A stretch of 64,000 bases of DNA from Limonium bicolor (lineage: Eukaryota; Streptophyta; Magnoliopsida; Caryophyllales; Plumbaginaceae), in NCBI GenBank assembly GCA_023374045.1, contig CM041779.1:2356001-2420000 (forward strand), written 5' to 3'. Position 1 is the first letter of the stretch; the number at the start of each line of letters is the position of its first letter. The notes below the pieces were generated by a model. That model was not told the origin of the DNA. It saw only the letters and a program-made list of their open reading frames with translations, and did not search any database. The translations under genes were made by a program, and so were the position numbers. Positions 12,047-21,945 of this stretch are shown piece after piece.

Positions 12047-12803
12047 ATAATTCTAAACTGAAAGGAACCTTCAATATATGTTATCCAATCCCACCCACAC
12101 CAAACCCTGAAGAGACCACCATCAACATCACCGACTTTCCAATGGAGCAATGTCAGGTTATCCAGCCAGGTATGATACTTTAAGTGGATACCTGACACCG
12201 GAAGCACAAGTCCATATCATCAGACGATGCGACGAACTTGGAGCTAAACCTGGAGGTTTCTACACACCTGAATATCCGAATGGATCAAGAATGCAATTGA
12301 AGATGATGTGCATGGGTAAGGACTGGAACCCTTACACCAAGTCATATCAAGAAGTGCGAGCTGAAGATGGAGCAACGGTACCAAGTATACCTGAGGAGTT
12401 CCGTGCGGTCGTTAATCACGCCGTGGGAATTGCTCAACAAGTTGAAACGGATTCAATTCCAATGTGGAAGCAGATTTGTGTATTGTGAACTTCTACCAGA
12501 AAGGTGGACGGTTAGGTTTACACCAAGATAAGGACGAGTCACCCGAGTCTCTAAGTAAGGGAGTACCCGTGGTGTCTTGGTCCATTGGTGATACCGCAGT
12601 AGTATTTGTATGGCGAGCAGAAGCGTGCTGATCTCGCAAGGAAGTTAATGTTAAAGTCAGGAGATGTACTAATCATGGGTGGGCAGTCAAGGATGCTATA
12701 TCATGGCATCAGGAAGATCAAACTGAATACCGCACCGTCGGCAGTGATCAATGCCACACACATGAAACCCGGACGTTTGAATTTGACCTTCAGACAATTC
12801 TAA
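12047..12803 (+). CDS. AlkB-type Fe(II)/2-oxoglutarate dioxygenase (ALKBH1-like) carried by element A
   Basis: Predicted oxidative demethylase of nucleic acids. The segment of about 250 codons contains the AlkB core in order: a leader (PGGFYTPEYPNGSRMQLKMM, near 12250) typical of plant ALKBH1-type proteins, NFYQKGGRLGLHQD with the Fe ligands His (12521-12523) and Asp (12527-12529), the strand VVSWSIGDT, GDVLIMGGQSRMLYHG with the third Fe ligand His (12702-12704), and PGRLNLTFRQF, whose R(x5)R (12774-12794) binds 2-oxoglutarate. It stops at 12801-12803. Frame is lost at three places, each a short-run deletion: T-run near 12179, A-run near 12463, and two bases near 12611. All catalytic residues remain. 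It has no introns, unlike typical plant ALKBH genes, which fits capture from a processed mRNA. It lies between gag and protease, same strand. An AATAAA occurs at 12913-12918. Family call is strong; substrate (m6A, 1mA/3mC or 6mA) is unknown. Confidence 0.88.
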
Positions 12804-12983
12804 GCCTTGTATACTTTGTAATGTGTTAAGCCAGTATGTTAAGGGAGTTATGTATGTGTTAAGTTATATCAACCATGTAAACCAACAATGTTGTAAAGAG
12901 GAAGTGTTAATGAATAAAGTGGAGTTATTGAAGTATATCAACCGTGTTGTTACCCAGTACTTATTAGTTTGCCAATGAATTAG
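12804..12983 (+). other. Spacer between AlkB stop and protease exon
   Basis: AT-rich, no coding frame. It contains AATAAA at 12913-12918 and ends with acceptor-like CAATGAATTAG. It could be the 3' UTR of a short gag-AlkB transcript and, equally, the last part of an intron in a gag-pol transcript. Confidence 0.5.
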
Positions 12984-13330
12984 GCTGTGCACTCGGAACG
13001 GGAGGTACATTGAGTGTCTGCAATGAGGCAGAAGCCGGCAAGAGCGGCACAATCCTCACCGGTACCTTTCCAGTGAATGGCGTGGATGCATCGATCTGTT
13101 CGACTCTGGAGCCTCGCACACATTTGTTTCGCTATCTTTTGCGAAGAGGCTGGGGTTAGATGGAGAGGAGATGCCAGACTTCTTGGTCACTCCCATCGAA
13201 AGAGCGGATCAGGTGTACCCGCTACCACCGAGATGTCATTGTACGAATCAGAGACGAAGAGTTTCCCGATCGACCTGATAGAGTTCGACGACTTGGATTG
13301 ATTGTGATTGTCGGGATGAACTGGTTGGAG
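12984..13330 (+). CDS. pol: Element A protease (retropepsin-like aspartic protease)
   Basis: After the acceptor at 12983 the frame reads through GTLSVCNEAEAGKSGTILTG into the aspartic protease motif FDSGASHTF (catalytic Asp codon 13102-13104), FAKRLGLDGEEMPDFL and finally VIVGMNWLERYKG near 13310-13340, typical of Ty3/gypsy proteases. It would cleave the polyprotein. Frame changes by single-base indels occur near 13095, 13205 and 13300. It joins RT downstream through a linker (about 13340-13540). Confidence 0.85.
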
Positions 13331-13539
13331 CGGTACAAGGGCAGAATCCTGTGTCCGAGCATTCGACTGCTTCTTCAGTCCATCTGGGTACCATATCATA
13401 CCGCGCAGAGGCCCAGGGAGCCTTCGACTCAGATCATCACCGCCATGGCCATGTATCGTGAGTACGACGAGGGAGTGACGTATACCTCTGCTATGTCCAG
13501 GACATAGAGAGAGACCCTGAGTTTAGCCCAAATGTGCCG

Positions 13540-14505
13540 GTATGGTGTCGGAGTTTCCTGATGTATTTCCTAAGGACTGCCGGGCATGCCGCCAGCACGA
13601 GAGGTTGAGTTTGAGATCGACTTAGTACTCGGGACCTGGACCCATTGCGGAAAGCACCTTATCGTATGGCTCGCAGAGGATGACAGAGCTCACGGAGCAG
13701 CTGAGAGACCTACTCGACAAGGCTTCATTCCGCCCTAGTGTTTCACCATGGGGAGCGCCGGTCCTCTTCGTGAGAAGAAGGACGTAGCCTCCGCCTGTGT
13801 ATTGATTATCGGGCGCTGAATGCTGTTACGGTGAAGAACCGTTACCCTTTACCACGCATCGACGATCATTTGATCAGCTGAGGGGTGCATCAGTATTCTC
13901 CAAGATAGACTTACGTCCGGATACCATCAGATTGCCATCCGTGACAGTGATATCGAAAGACAGCTTTCAGAACGAGGTATGGGCATTATGAGTTCACAGT
14001 TATGCCATTTGGCTTATCGAATGCACCAGCAAAGTTCATGGACTTAATGAACCGCTTGTTCCAAGATCATTGGACAAGTCAGTGGTAGTCTTCATCGATG
14101 ACATTCTTGTGTATTCTAAATCGAAAGTGAGCACGAAAGCCACCTGAGAGATGTGTTACAAACTTTGAGGAAAACCAGTTGTATGCAAGTTTTCGAAATG
14201 CGAATTTTGGTTGAACCAAGTATCTTTCCTTGGACATGTGATTTCTGATGCCGGGTCGCTGTTGATCCGGCAAAGATAGATGCATGCGCACCTGGCCTAG
14301 CGAAGACTCACTGTATCAGGAGCTTCCTCGGTCTGGCAGGTTATTATAGGAGGTTTGTGAGGACTTCTCCAGTATCTCGAAGCCGATGACTTCCTTAATG
14401 AAGAAGGATGCACCATTCGAGTGGACAGTTGACTGTGAGAGTTCTTTCGCGAGTCTCAAGGATGCTCTGACATCTGCACCAGTCCTGACTATACCAGACG
14501 GTCCA
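13540..14505 (+). CDS. pol: Element A reverse transcriptase domain
   Basis: Recognisable RT blocks in order: FPDVFP and the [13 protein letters not shown] region (from about 13550), the [12 protein letters not shown] motif (about 13740), [20 protein letters not shown] (about 13797), the first catalytic block KIDLR (about 13905), [17 protein letters not shown] (about 13990), and the active-site FIDD box at 14091-14102 followed by ILVYSKS. FIDD is the usual plant Ty3/gypsy form of YxDD. The frame is broken by at least six 1-2 base deletions, so the displayed sequence cannot make a full enzyme. Confidence 0.9.
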
Positions 14506-14870
14506 GATGGTTTTTGAGGTCTACTGCGACGCATCAGGCAGAGTATGGGTTGTGTATTGATGCAACACGGAAGGTCGTGGCATACGCCTCCCGTCAGCTG
14601 AAAAAGCATAGGAGAACTACCCTACCCCGACTTGGAATTGGGTGCCATTGTCTTCGCATTGAAGATATGGCGACATTATTTGTATGGGGTAAGTGTGACA
14701 ATCTATTCTGACCATAAAAGCTAAAGTACTTGTTCACTCAGAAAGAGTTGAACATGAGGCAAAGAGGTGGGTTTGAGTTTCTGAATGACTACGATATTAA
14801 TCTGCATACAAGAAGGTAAGGCAAATGTGGTAGCTGACGCACTGAGTCGCCGAGCACACTCTCTCCATTC
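14505..14870 (+). CDS. pol: Element A RNase H domain
   Basis: FEVYCDASG (first catalytic Asp, about 14515), [12 protein letters not shown] (about 14573), the [20 protein letters not shown] region with the catalytic Glu (about 14630-14690), [19 protein letters not shown] (about 14708-14760) and [13 protein letters not shown] (about 14818-14853) identify the RNase H that degrades the RNA template. It directly follows RT as in Ty3/gypsy elements. Several single-base frame changes are present. Confidence 0.88.
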
Positions 14871-15039
14871 GCTATCTCTTATACTGGCTTGGTTGAAGAG
14901 GTGCGGAGTGCTCAGATGACGGATCAGTACATGCTGGAGATCCGGCAGAAGCTTATTGATGGCACATTCGAGGGTCAGAAGTACGACTCAGACTCACGAT
15001 GATGACCTGATTAGCTGAATGGCCGATTGTGTAACCTAG

Positions 15040-16110
15040 GAGTAGCGCTGAGTTGAAGGAGCGCATATTGAGTGAATCCATTGTTCTACTACTTCGATTC
15101 ACCCCGGAGCTTCAAAGATGTATAAGAGTGAAAAGGTATTTTTGGTGGACTGGAATGAAGAAAGATGTAAGTGATTATGTGTTGAGGTGTTCTCACTTGC
15201 CAGAAGGTCAAGTTTTAGCACCGACGGCCTGGTATGGTACAAGCCAATGCCAGTGCCTGAGTGGAAGTTCCATGATATCTCCATGGACTTTGTAGTAGGC
15301 TTTTCCGCCTACAAGGGAGGTCTGAATATGATATGTGATTTGACCCGAACTGACCAAAGTGGCCCGATTCATTCCGATGAAGGACACTTGGAAAGTGGCA
15401 AGATTGGCAGAACTATTGATAAAGATTGTAAGACATCATGGTGTACCAAAACGATGTATCTGATAGAGATACCAATTCTTATCCAGATATTGGAAGTCCA
15501 CACGAGAGGCATTGGGTACTGAATTGAAATTGAGTACAGCGTTTCATCCACAGACCGATGGTCAGAGTGAGCGCACCATTCAGACACTTGAGGATATGCT
15601 TCGTGCTTGTGCACTTGACTTTCAGACCAGCTGGATTGATAAGTTACATCTGATCGAATTCAGCTACAACAACAGTTATCATGCTTCGATCAAGATGCTC
15701 CCTTCCAACCTTGTACGGTAGACCATGCCGCAGCATTATGCTGGGATGAGTCGAGTGGACGGTCATTATAGGACCAGAGTATCTTGAGCAAGTTCAGGCA
15801 GAGTTTCGCCAGATCCGGGCTAACATGAAGGCAGCTCAGGGATAGACAGAAGTCGTACGCAGATGTGCGCAGACGTGACCTGGAGTTCGCCGTGGGCGAT
15901 CAGGTATTTTTGAGAGTATCCCCCATGAAGGGAGTATTTCGTTTTGGCCAGAAAGGCAAGTTGAGCCCAAAGTATGTGGGGCCTTATGTTGTGACGGAGC
16001 GGATCGGCCCGGTAGCCTATAGACTAGACCTACCCGCCGAGCTGGGCAAGGTACATGATGTATTCCATGTGTCCCAGCTGAAGAAGTATATGTCTCATCC
16101 GTCTCATGTG
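15040..16110 (+). CDS. pol: Element A integrase (zinc finger, DDE core, GPY motif)
   Basis: Starts in the zinc-binding region ([17 protein letters not shown], about 15140-15190). The DDE core follows: [14 protein letters not shown] (first Asp about 15283), SDRDT (about 15460) and [19 protein letters not shown] (catalytic Glu codon about 15569). The C-terminal GPY/F module reads [18 protein letters not shown] (about 15956-16010) and ends [12 protein letters not shown] (about 16055-16090). Integrase inserts the cDNA. Frame shifts from small deletions occur mainly before 15860; the C-terminal 320 bp is open. Confidence 0.9.
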
Positions 16111-16149
16111 CTTCAGCCTGAAAGGCTAACCTTAGAGCCGACCATGCGA

Positions 16150-16313
16150 TCAGTTGGAGACTCCGGTACGGATTCTGGATGCTAAGACTCGAGACACTCG
16201 CCATAGTCCGTGGACTGGTGAAAGTTCTCTGGTCTAACCAGGACGTTGAGGAGGCCACTTGGGAGCTGGAAGATAAGATGAAGGCGAAGTACCCGTCATT
16301 GTTTACTTCTTAG
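16150..16313 (+). CDS. pol: Element A chromodomain-like C-terminal tail of integrase
   Basis: Across two single-base frame changes the end of pol reads PVRILDAKTRDTRH, then VKVLWSNQDVEEATWELEDK and KYPSLFTS, with stop at 16311-16313. The WxN...EEATWE pattern is characteristic of the tail of Tekay/Del chromoviruses, thought to guide insertion to particular chromatin. Confidence 0.8.
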
Positions 16314-16327
16314 TCCTTATGCGGATA

Positions 16328-16357
16328 GGGTACGGGGCGTACCCCTTTTAAGGGGTA
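16328..16357 (+). promoter_or_regulatory. Second hairpin plus polypurine module after pol (element A)
   Basis: Fourteen bases after the pol stop, arms GGGTACG (16328-16334) and CGTACCC (16338-16344) enclose GGG and are followed by CTTTTAAGGGGTAG. It mimics the true hairpin-polypurine tract at 16656-16690. Counterparts exist in B and C. Confidence 0.7.
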
Positions 16358-16422
16358 GAGCCGTTTCGGTTGTGTGTACGACGTGTATGTGAATACATCG
16401 TCTATGTTATGTTGTTATGTTA

Positions 16423-16580
16423 CAGACCGTTGTGTCTGAATGATGTGGATAATGTTGTATGGACCTTGTGTCCAATGTTATGTTATGTTGTATGGACCTT
16501 GTGTCCAATGTTATGTATGTTGTGGACCTTGTGTCCAATGTTATGTTATGTTGTATGGACCTGGTGTTCAATGTTATGTA
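16423..16580 (+). repeat. Short tandem hairpin repeats in element A 3' UTR
   Basis: Four to five copies of a unit of about 29-36 bp containing GGACCTTGTGTCC (self-complementary GGAC...GTCC) and TGTTATG spacers. ORFs running through it are artefacts. Element D has related GGACC...GTCC units in the same position. Confidence 0.85.
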
Positions 16581-16655
16581 AGTGTGTTGTTAGTAATGTA
16601 TGGAAGTATTGTTTTAAAGCATTCCCGTGTGCTAATATTTAGGATATGGGAATAT

Positions 16656-16690
16656 GAACTTTGAGGACAAAGTTCTTTTAAGGGGGAGAT
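16656..16690 (+). promoter_or_regulatory. Element A hairpin and polypurine tract
   Basis: Arms GAACTTTG and CAAAGTTC (8 bp) around AGGA, then TTTTAAGGGGGAGAT immediately before the 3' LTR at 16691. Confidence 0.9.
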
Positions 16691-19600
16691 TGAAATACCC
16701 CAAACCTAATATATTGTTTAAACACTTAAACATGGTGTATTAAGACTAAAAAGAGTCTTAGAAACATTAGTAAACAAATTTAAACAAAAGGAAACACAAA
16801 ATGTGCTTTAAAGTCAATAAGAGCCAAAATGTGCTCTAAGCTTGGGATAAACTTGGTTAAGACCTAATGAACTTACCAGACCTCATTTACACTAATGAAC
16901 ATATTAATCAATTACCAAAGAAAACCAAGCTTGAAAACAAGTTTAAACACAATGTGCTTTAAGGAGTCTTAAGCACATTTTTGAAAAATTGTCTTGTAAA
17001 TGAGTTTTGAATGGCTAATGTCCATCATTACTCTTAATATATATGTGTACTATATAATATCACCATTTGGGTGTCTATATTAGTGGGAAATCAAAAATTT
17101 CACTTCTATGTGCCTTGTTTTATGAATAGTAACTTTTATAAGCTATTTTGTAACATATGTTTATATAAGTAATTAAATTGACAAACAAAGACTATAGTAC
17201 CCTCATTATCTTAGGGGGCCGGTTTTCTAAGGTTTGGTGACTCACCACCCTCTTGTTAATTTGTTAAGTAAATAATGATGACTAAGAAAGTACTATTGCT
17301 TTTAAACTACAAATATCTTCTAAAGTAAAAACCATCTTCATTCTCTCATTTCCTTTCCTTGCTCACACGGTTTTCCCACCTCTCTTCTTCCTTCCTTCTT
17401 TGTTCTCTCACGATAAAACCACTATCAACCATTAGAACACAAGCTTTGACCTCTTGTAAAACCTTGCTCACTTGTCCAAATCAAAAACAAACCACCATCT
17501 TCTTCCTCTCATCATATCTTCATTCCTATCTTTTCAAACTTCAAGACTACCAATTCGGTGCCATGGAGTTTCTCCATTGAAGGAGCTTGAGCTTGTATTT
17601 TACATATTGTTACTCTCCTTGGTTTCTAGGTAAGGAATCTCAAACAAAAATCAAGTTTCCTCCTTGTTTTTGTCATGTCCGAAAATATGTATTGAAGGAG
17701 CTTTTTATGTGACCTTGTTCTAGCTTCATTCCACTCTTCATGACTAGGTGGAGTCCTCTCTTGCTAGATATTCAAACTCTCTTCAAAGAGCAAGGTAAAC
17801 AACTACATTAATGTTTTTGAAACAATGTAAAACTAGGGTTTACAATGAGATGGAGCTCATAGCTTGAATACTCATTATAATGTGTGTATATTGTTTAGAG
17901 CTTGTCAAGAATCAAGTACTCTATCGGTTTTCTAAAGGAAACAAGAAAGAAGCTATTTTGCAAAAGAGGTAAATCTACTAACCTAATGTTGTTTTAATGC
18001 CTTAGGAGAATGAGCTTATAAATGCTTATTAAAACTACCTAAAGAGCCAATGGTGAATGACTAGTAAAGTGTTCTCAAGAGCTTAGTAAAAGGCATATGT
18101 GTGTTGAGTGTATTTGCAGGTTAAAGGCAAATACATTGTGGAAATTCAGTGTTTATGATTTATGCACCTTAAGGGCCTAAGAGCCATGTCATTTAAGGGC
18201 AAGTGCCATGCAATTAAATTGTGCACTATATTGTGATGTAGTGCCTTGTGAGTGAAGTTTGTGTATAATAAGTACTTGATGGATTTTAGTGTTCTTGGTT
18301 GTTTATTGGTAAAAACAATGTGTTTTGGTTTAGTAATGTTCTAGGAGAACCTATGTCGAAATTTAGGTAACAAATGTGAAGTTCTAAGTGTTAAAATGTG
18401 TTTGATAAGTTAAGGAGTATTTAAATGGTTAAGTGTTGTTCTTGTGTAGAAACATGCATTAAGGTGATTTAGGATTGTAACAAGGACTTAGCATAAGCTT
18501 GAGATTTAGTATGTACCAAAGTCATTTGGGACTTAGGTAAAAACTTAGGCAAACTTTGGTAAATTAAGGAGAAAGTATGAACTTGAAAAAGGAATTGTTA
18601 AGATGGATATAAGGAATTGTTTGTGAGAGATGATGCTTGGGAGATGATGTTAAGATAAGGAGAAAACAGTTTGGGGTAGTAGTAGTTATCATAGGTGAGA
18701 AAAGAAACACCATTTAGAAACCTAGTGTAAAATGTTGTAAGTGTTAGGAATTTTGTGAAGAGATAAGTAAAGGTTCAAGGAATTAGAAAAAGGAGTTGTG
18801 TGAGTATTTAAGGATGGTTTAAGTTGTGTTTGAAGTGCCCAAATGAGGTTAGGGGGTACTAGGTTATATGGGGTAAAGTTTGGAGTTGAATGTGAAAAGG
18901 AAAATAAGGATTTGGGGCAGACCGGACTTGCGACCGGACTTGCAAGCCCGGTCGGGCCCTGTTACACTACCGAGAAATGTTTCTGGAATCGACCGGACTT
19001 GGGGGACCGGACCTACAAGTCCGGTCGGGCTTGTTTTGTGAGAGGGAAAATGTTTCTGGAATGGACCGGACATGGGACCGGACTTGGCAAGTCCGGTCGG
19101 CATGAATTTTGTACGGGTTATAAGTCTCTGGAATCGACCGGACATAGGACCGGACATGTAAGTCCGGTCGGAGTGAATTTTCCAACGGTAAAAAGGTACT
19201 GGAATGGACCGGACTTAGGCAAGTCCGGTCGGCAAGTCCGGTCGGACCTAAACTTGTAAAAAAAAAAAAAACAGAAAAGAATGTGACTTATGTAGTTAAC
19301 CCTAGGGTGTATAATGAAGGTAACCTAGGGTAAAATAGACATTAAAACATGTCATACAATTATGTTAAACACTTAGTAAATTTGGAGGTTAAGTAAGTTA
19401 ATTAACCGACGTTCTTGAATTATGTATAGGAGTGACCTACGGAGGAAAACCAAACAAGGCAAGGACCAAGGTATGGTTTTCTTGCAGTCTGTTGTCTAGC
19501 GGTTTACACCGGTTTGTGTGTTGTATGTTTTTCTGTGTGTTTACAACGTTAAGATTTAAACATGTAATGAGTTTACAGTTGTTCATACTATTGTGATGTA

Positions 19601-20595
19601 ATGTTGTGACTCAATTCCCTTGTGTGTGTCTAACATGACTTACCACCTATTGTGTGTTGGTTGTTAAGTTCCACTATGAACTTCTAACAAGTGTTAACTG
19701 GGAAGTGAGGAATCCGGTTATCCGGTCATGCATGTAAGTTAAGAGTAGATATCTGAATCAGATTCGACTCTTAGGTTGTTAAGATTGTTCTCCTTAATTT
19801 GGCGTTCGATCTCCCGCTAGCTTCTTCCAAAGCTTACCTATTCTGACTTATGATCGGTTTAGTGGGAACCTGTGTTTGTGTGGTGTGTTCGGGTCACTAA
19901 ATCCGAACCATCTGTGACTTAAGTTACTCGTTCGCCTAACAGAACGGTAATGAGTGTGTTTAACGAGCTTGACATGAGAGTGAATCACTCTCTAGGCTCT
20001 TATGTTATTTGACCCTTGTGGTTTGTTATCGTGGAGTGAAAATCCACTGTGTATGTGTTGTTGAGCTATGCACCATTGATGCCATGCTCCATGTTATGTT
20101 ATGTTATGTATATAATTGAATGCCATGTTATAATGACAAGTAGCTGCGCGTATCCCGGTAGCCGATGGGCTGCGCGTTAGCCATACCAGCCAAGGGTTGC
20201 TGACCCCCTCGGGGGATCCATATTTCTTATACTGCAGGATGAGGATCGAAGAAGCGGAGTGGCTTTAGATCCTAGGATGTAATCCCTTTTGTATACTTTT
20301 GGATGTTGGCCCGGGATGCGCCTGTGCTCCTGTGGCGTTATGTATTATTGAGTTGTTGCAGTTACAGTGATAAACAGTGAAGGATGTATGTAGTACTCGG
20401 TATTGTATATATGTATTTATGGTTTAGTTTTATGCTCGGGAGTCTGATCATCAGACCGGTACAATTGTATTTATTCTGCCTTGTCAACCACGTGGGTGGT
20501 TGACGGCGTTGTAGCACCGAAGCGTTAGTTACTGTTTAGTTGTTTTAATCCGCTGCGATTTCATTTAGTATCATGTGCGTATTAGGGGTGTTACA
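16691..20595 (+). repeat. Element A 3' LTR
   Basis: Starts TGAAATACCCC, ends GGGGTGTTACA, followed by TSD TCTGT at 20596-20600. It differs from the 5' LTR mainly by isolated indels and few substitutions. Carries the hairpin array 18919-19253 and conserved hairpin 20483-20504. Confidence 0.95.
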
Positions 20596-20600
20596 TCTGT

Positions 20601-21455
20601 GGATTGTATTTTGTCTATTCAGTTCCTTTGGAGGTTGGATATTCATGCTTTTGGTGCGCTTTTAAGCGTCTAGATTTTTGTTTCTGGCTGCCCCTTTTGA
20701 GTGTTGATGACTTAGTTTTGGTATTTGAATGTTATCGACGTGTCATTGCTACCATGATTGGTTTAGTTTAAATTACCGCTCCTATTCGTGGGTAGCTAGC
20801 TAGTTTACTTTCCTAGTATTACTACCTTCTTTTATCCCTTAATGTGTACGTTCGATTTAGCTGTTTTTCGTCTCTAAGTAATCTTTATTCTTCAGCCCAA
20901 TTATGGCCTTGACACTACTGGTTAACTTCAATTAGTTCCAGTCGAAAGGTTACCAAACTATATGTGTTAGAAGTTTGTGAGGTTGTAACCTCTAAGCTTC
21001 GTATCATGTATCAATGTACTCTACCCGCTCGTATCATCTACATCGATATCTCATCCTTCGTATTTTGTAGTTCATGTGTCCACTTGTAAGAGGTTTCGAG
21101 AGTTATCCAACCCTTACGTGGTCAGCGTAAGTGTTGGACTATCCTTCCACCCCAATTTGTGCTCAGTATCACTTGACCTGACCAGGGTTAAGTTCAACCT
21201 CGCACGTCCAACAAACAATCATTCAATTTAATCTTTCCAACTATGTATATATCTAAATGTATACATATATACATTACCTCATTCTTGTATCCATAATATG
21301 TATACTTATGTGTTATAAGTTCCAAGGTCGTATTTGAATTATACTACCATTTTGTCTTAAATATGCATATATGGTTGTTTCCATTAATTAAATGGTATAT
21401 TGGTACATACCTTCGTACCCTTCTGATATTATCATTTCTTTTCATTCCAAGTTCT
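20601..21455 (-). other. Element C internal non-coding region, part 1
   Basis: Resumes element C right after A's TSD. No coding similarity seen on either strand. Confidence 0.6.
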
Positions 21456-21472
21456 CATATAGGGAGATGTAG

Positions 21473-21935
21473 TATGGATATAGGTGATCCATCCGTACCG
21501 TATTTATAGATATGGATATAGGTGATCCATCCGCACCGTATTCATAGATATAGTATGGATATAGGTGATCCATCTGCACCGTATTCATAGATATAGTATG
21601 GATATAGGTGATCCATCCGCACCGTATTCATAGATATAGTATGGATATAGGTGATCCATCCGCACCGTATTCATAGATATAGTATGGATATAGGTGATCC
21701 ATCCGCACCGTATTCATAGATATAGTATGGATATAGGTGATCCATCCGCACCGTATTCATAGATATAGTATGGATATAGGTGATCCATCCGCACCGTATT
21801 CATAGATATAGTATGGATATAGGTGATCCATCCGCACCGCATTCATAGATATAGTATGGATATAGGTGATCCATCCGCACCGTATTCATAGATATAGTAT
21901 GGATATAGGTGATCCATCCGCACCGTATTCATATC
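21473..21935. repeat. 43-bp minisatellite (11 copies) inside element C
   Basis: Copies begin TATGGATATAGG at 21473, 21511, 21554, 21597, 21640, 21683, 21726, 21769, 21812, 21855 and 21898. The unit is 43 bp except the first (38 bp), with very few differences between copies. Each unit can fold TGGAT...ATCCA (5-bp stem, 7-nt loop). The array is bracketed by an inverted repeat, CATATAGGGAGAT (21456-21468) and ATCTCCCCATATG (21933-21945), matching at 12 of 13 positions. Confidence 0.97.
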
Positions 21936-21945
21936 TCCCCATATG

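Larger units (their letters stand above)
6334..20595 (+). mobile_element. Element A: Tekay/Del-type Ty3/gypsy chromovirus carrying an AlkB-like gene
   Basis: A complete LTR retrotransposon inserted in the internal region of element C. The LTRs (6334-10238 and 16691-20595) have closely matching sequence and length. The 5-bp target-site duplication TCTGT is at 6329-6333 and 20596-20600. A PBS complementary to initiator tRNA-Met (TGGTATCAGAGC) is at 10244-10255 and a polypurine tract at 16680-16690. Order of coding parts: gag with twin zinc knuckles, an AlkB-type dioxygenase, aspartic protease, RT, RNase H, integrase with GPY motif, chromodomain-like tail. Integrase C-terminal sequence and the tail place it near the Tekay/Del lineage. 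Coding frames are broken repeatedly by 1-2 base deletions, while the LTRs differ little. That points to residual assembly errors or very recent decay. It is the youngest insertion in the nest. Confidence 0.95.

Noticed and set aside
12150..12488. The ATG at 12150 as the true AlkB start
   Set aside because: It is in a frame reached only through the T-run deletion near 12179; upstream conserved-looking coding (QCQVIQPGMIL) is in the other frame.
6334..20595. Classification of element A as Ogre/Tat because of long LTRs and introns
   Set aside because: PBS is initiator tRNA-Met type and integrase tail/chromodomain match Tekay/Del chromoviruses.
21473..21935. CRISPR-like array
   Set aside because: No spacers; uniform head-to-tail 43-bp units in a plant retrotransposon.
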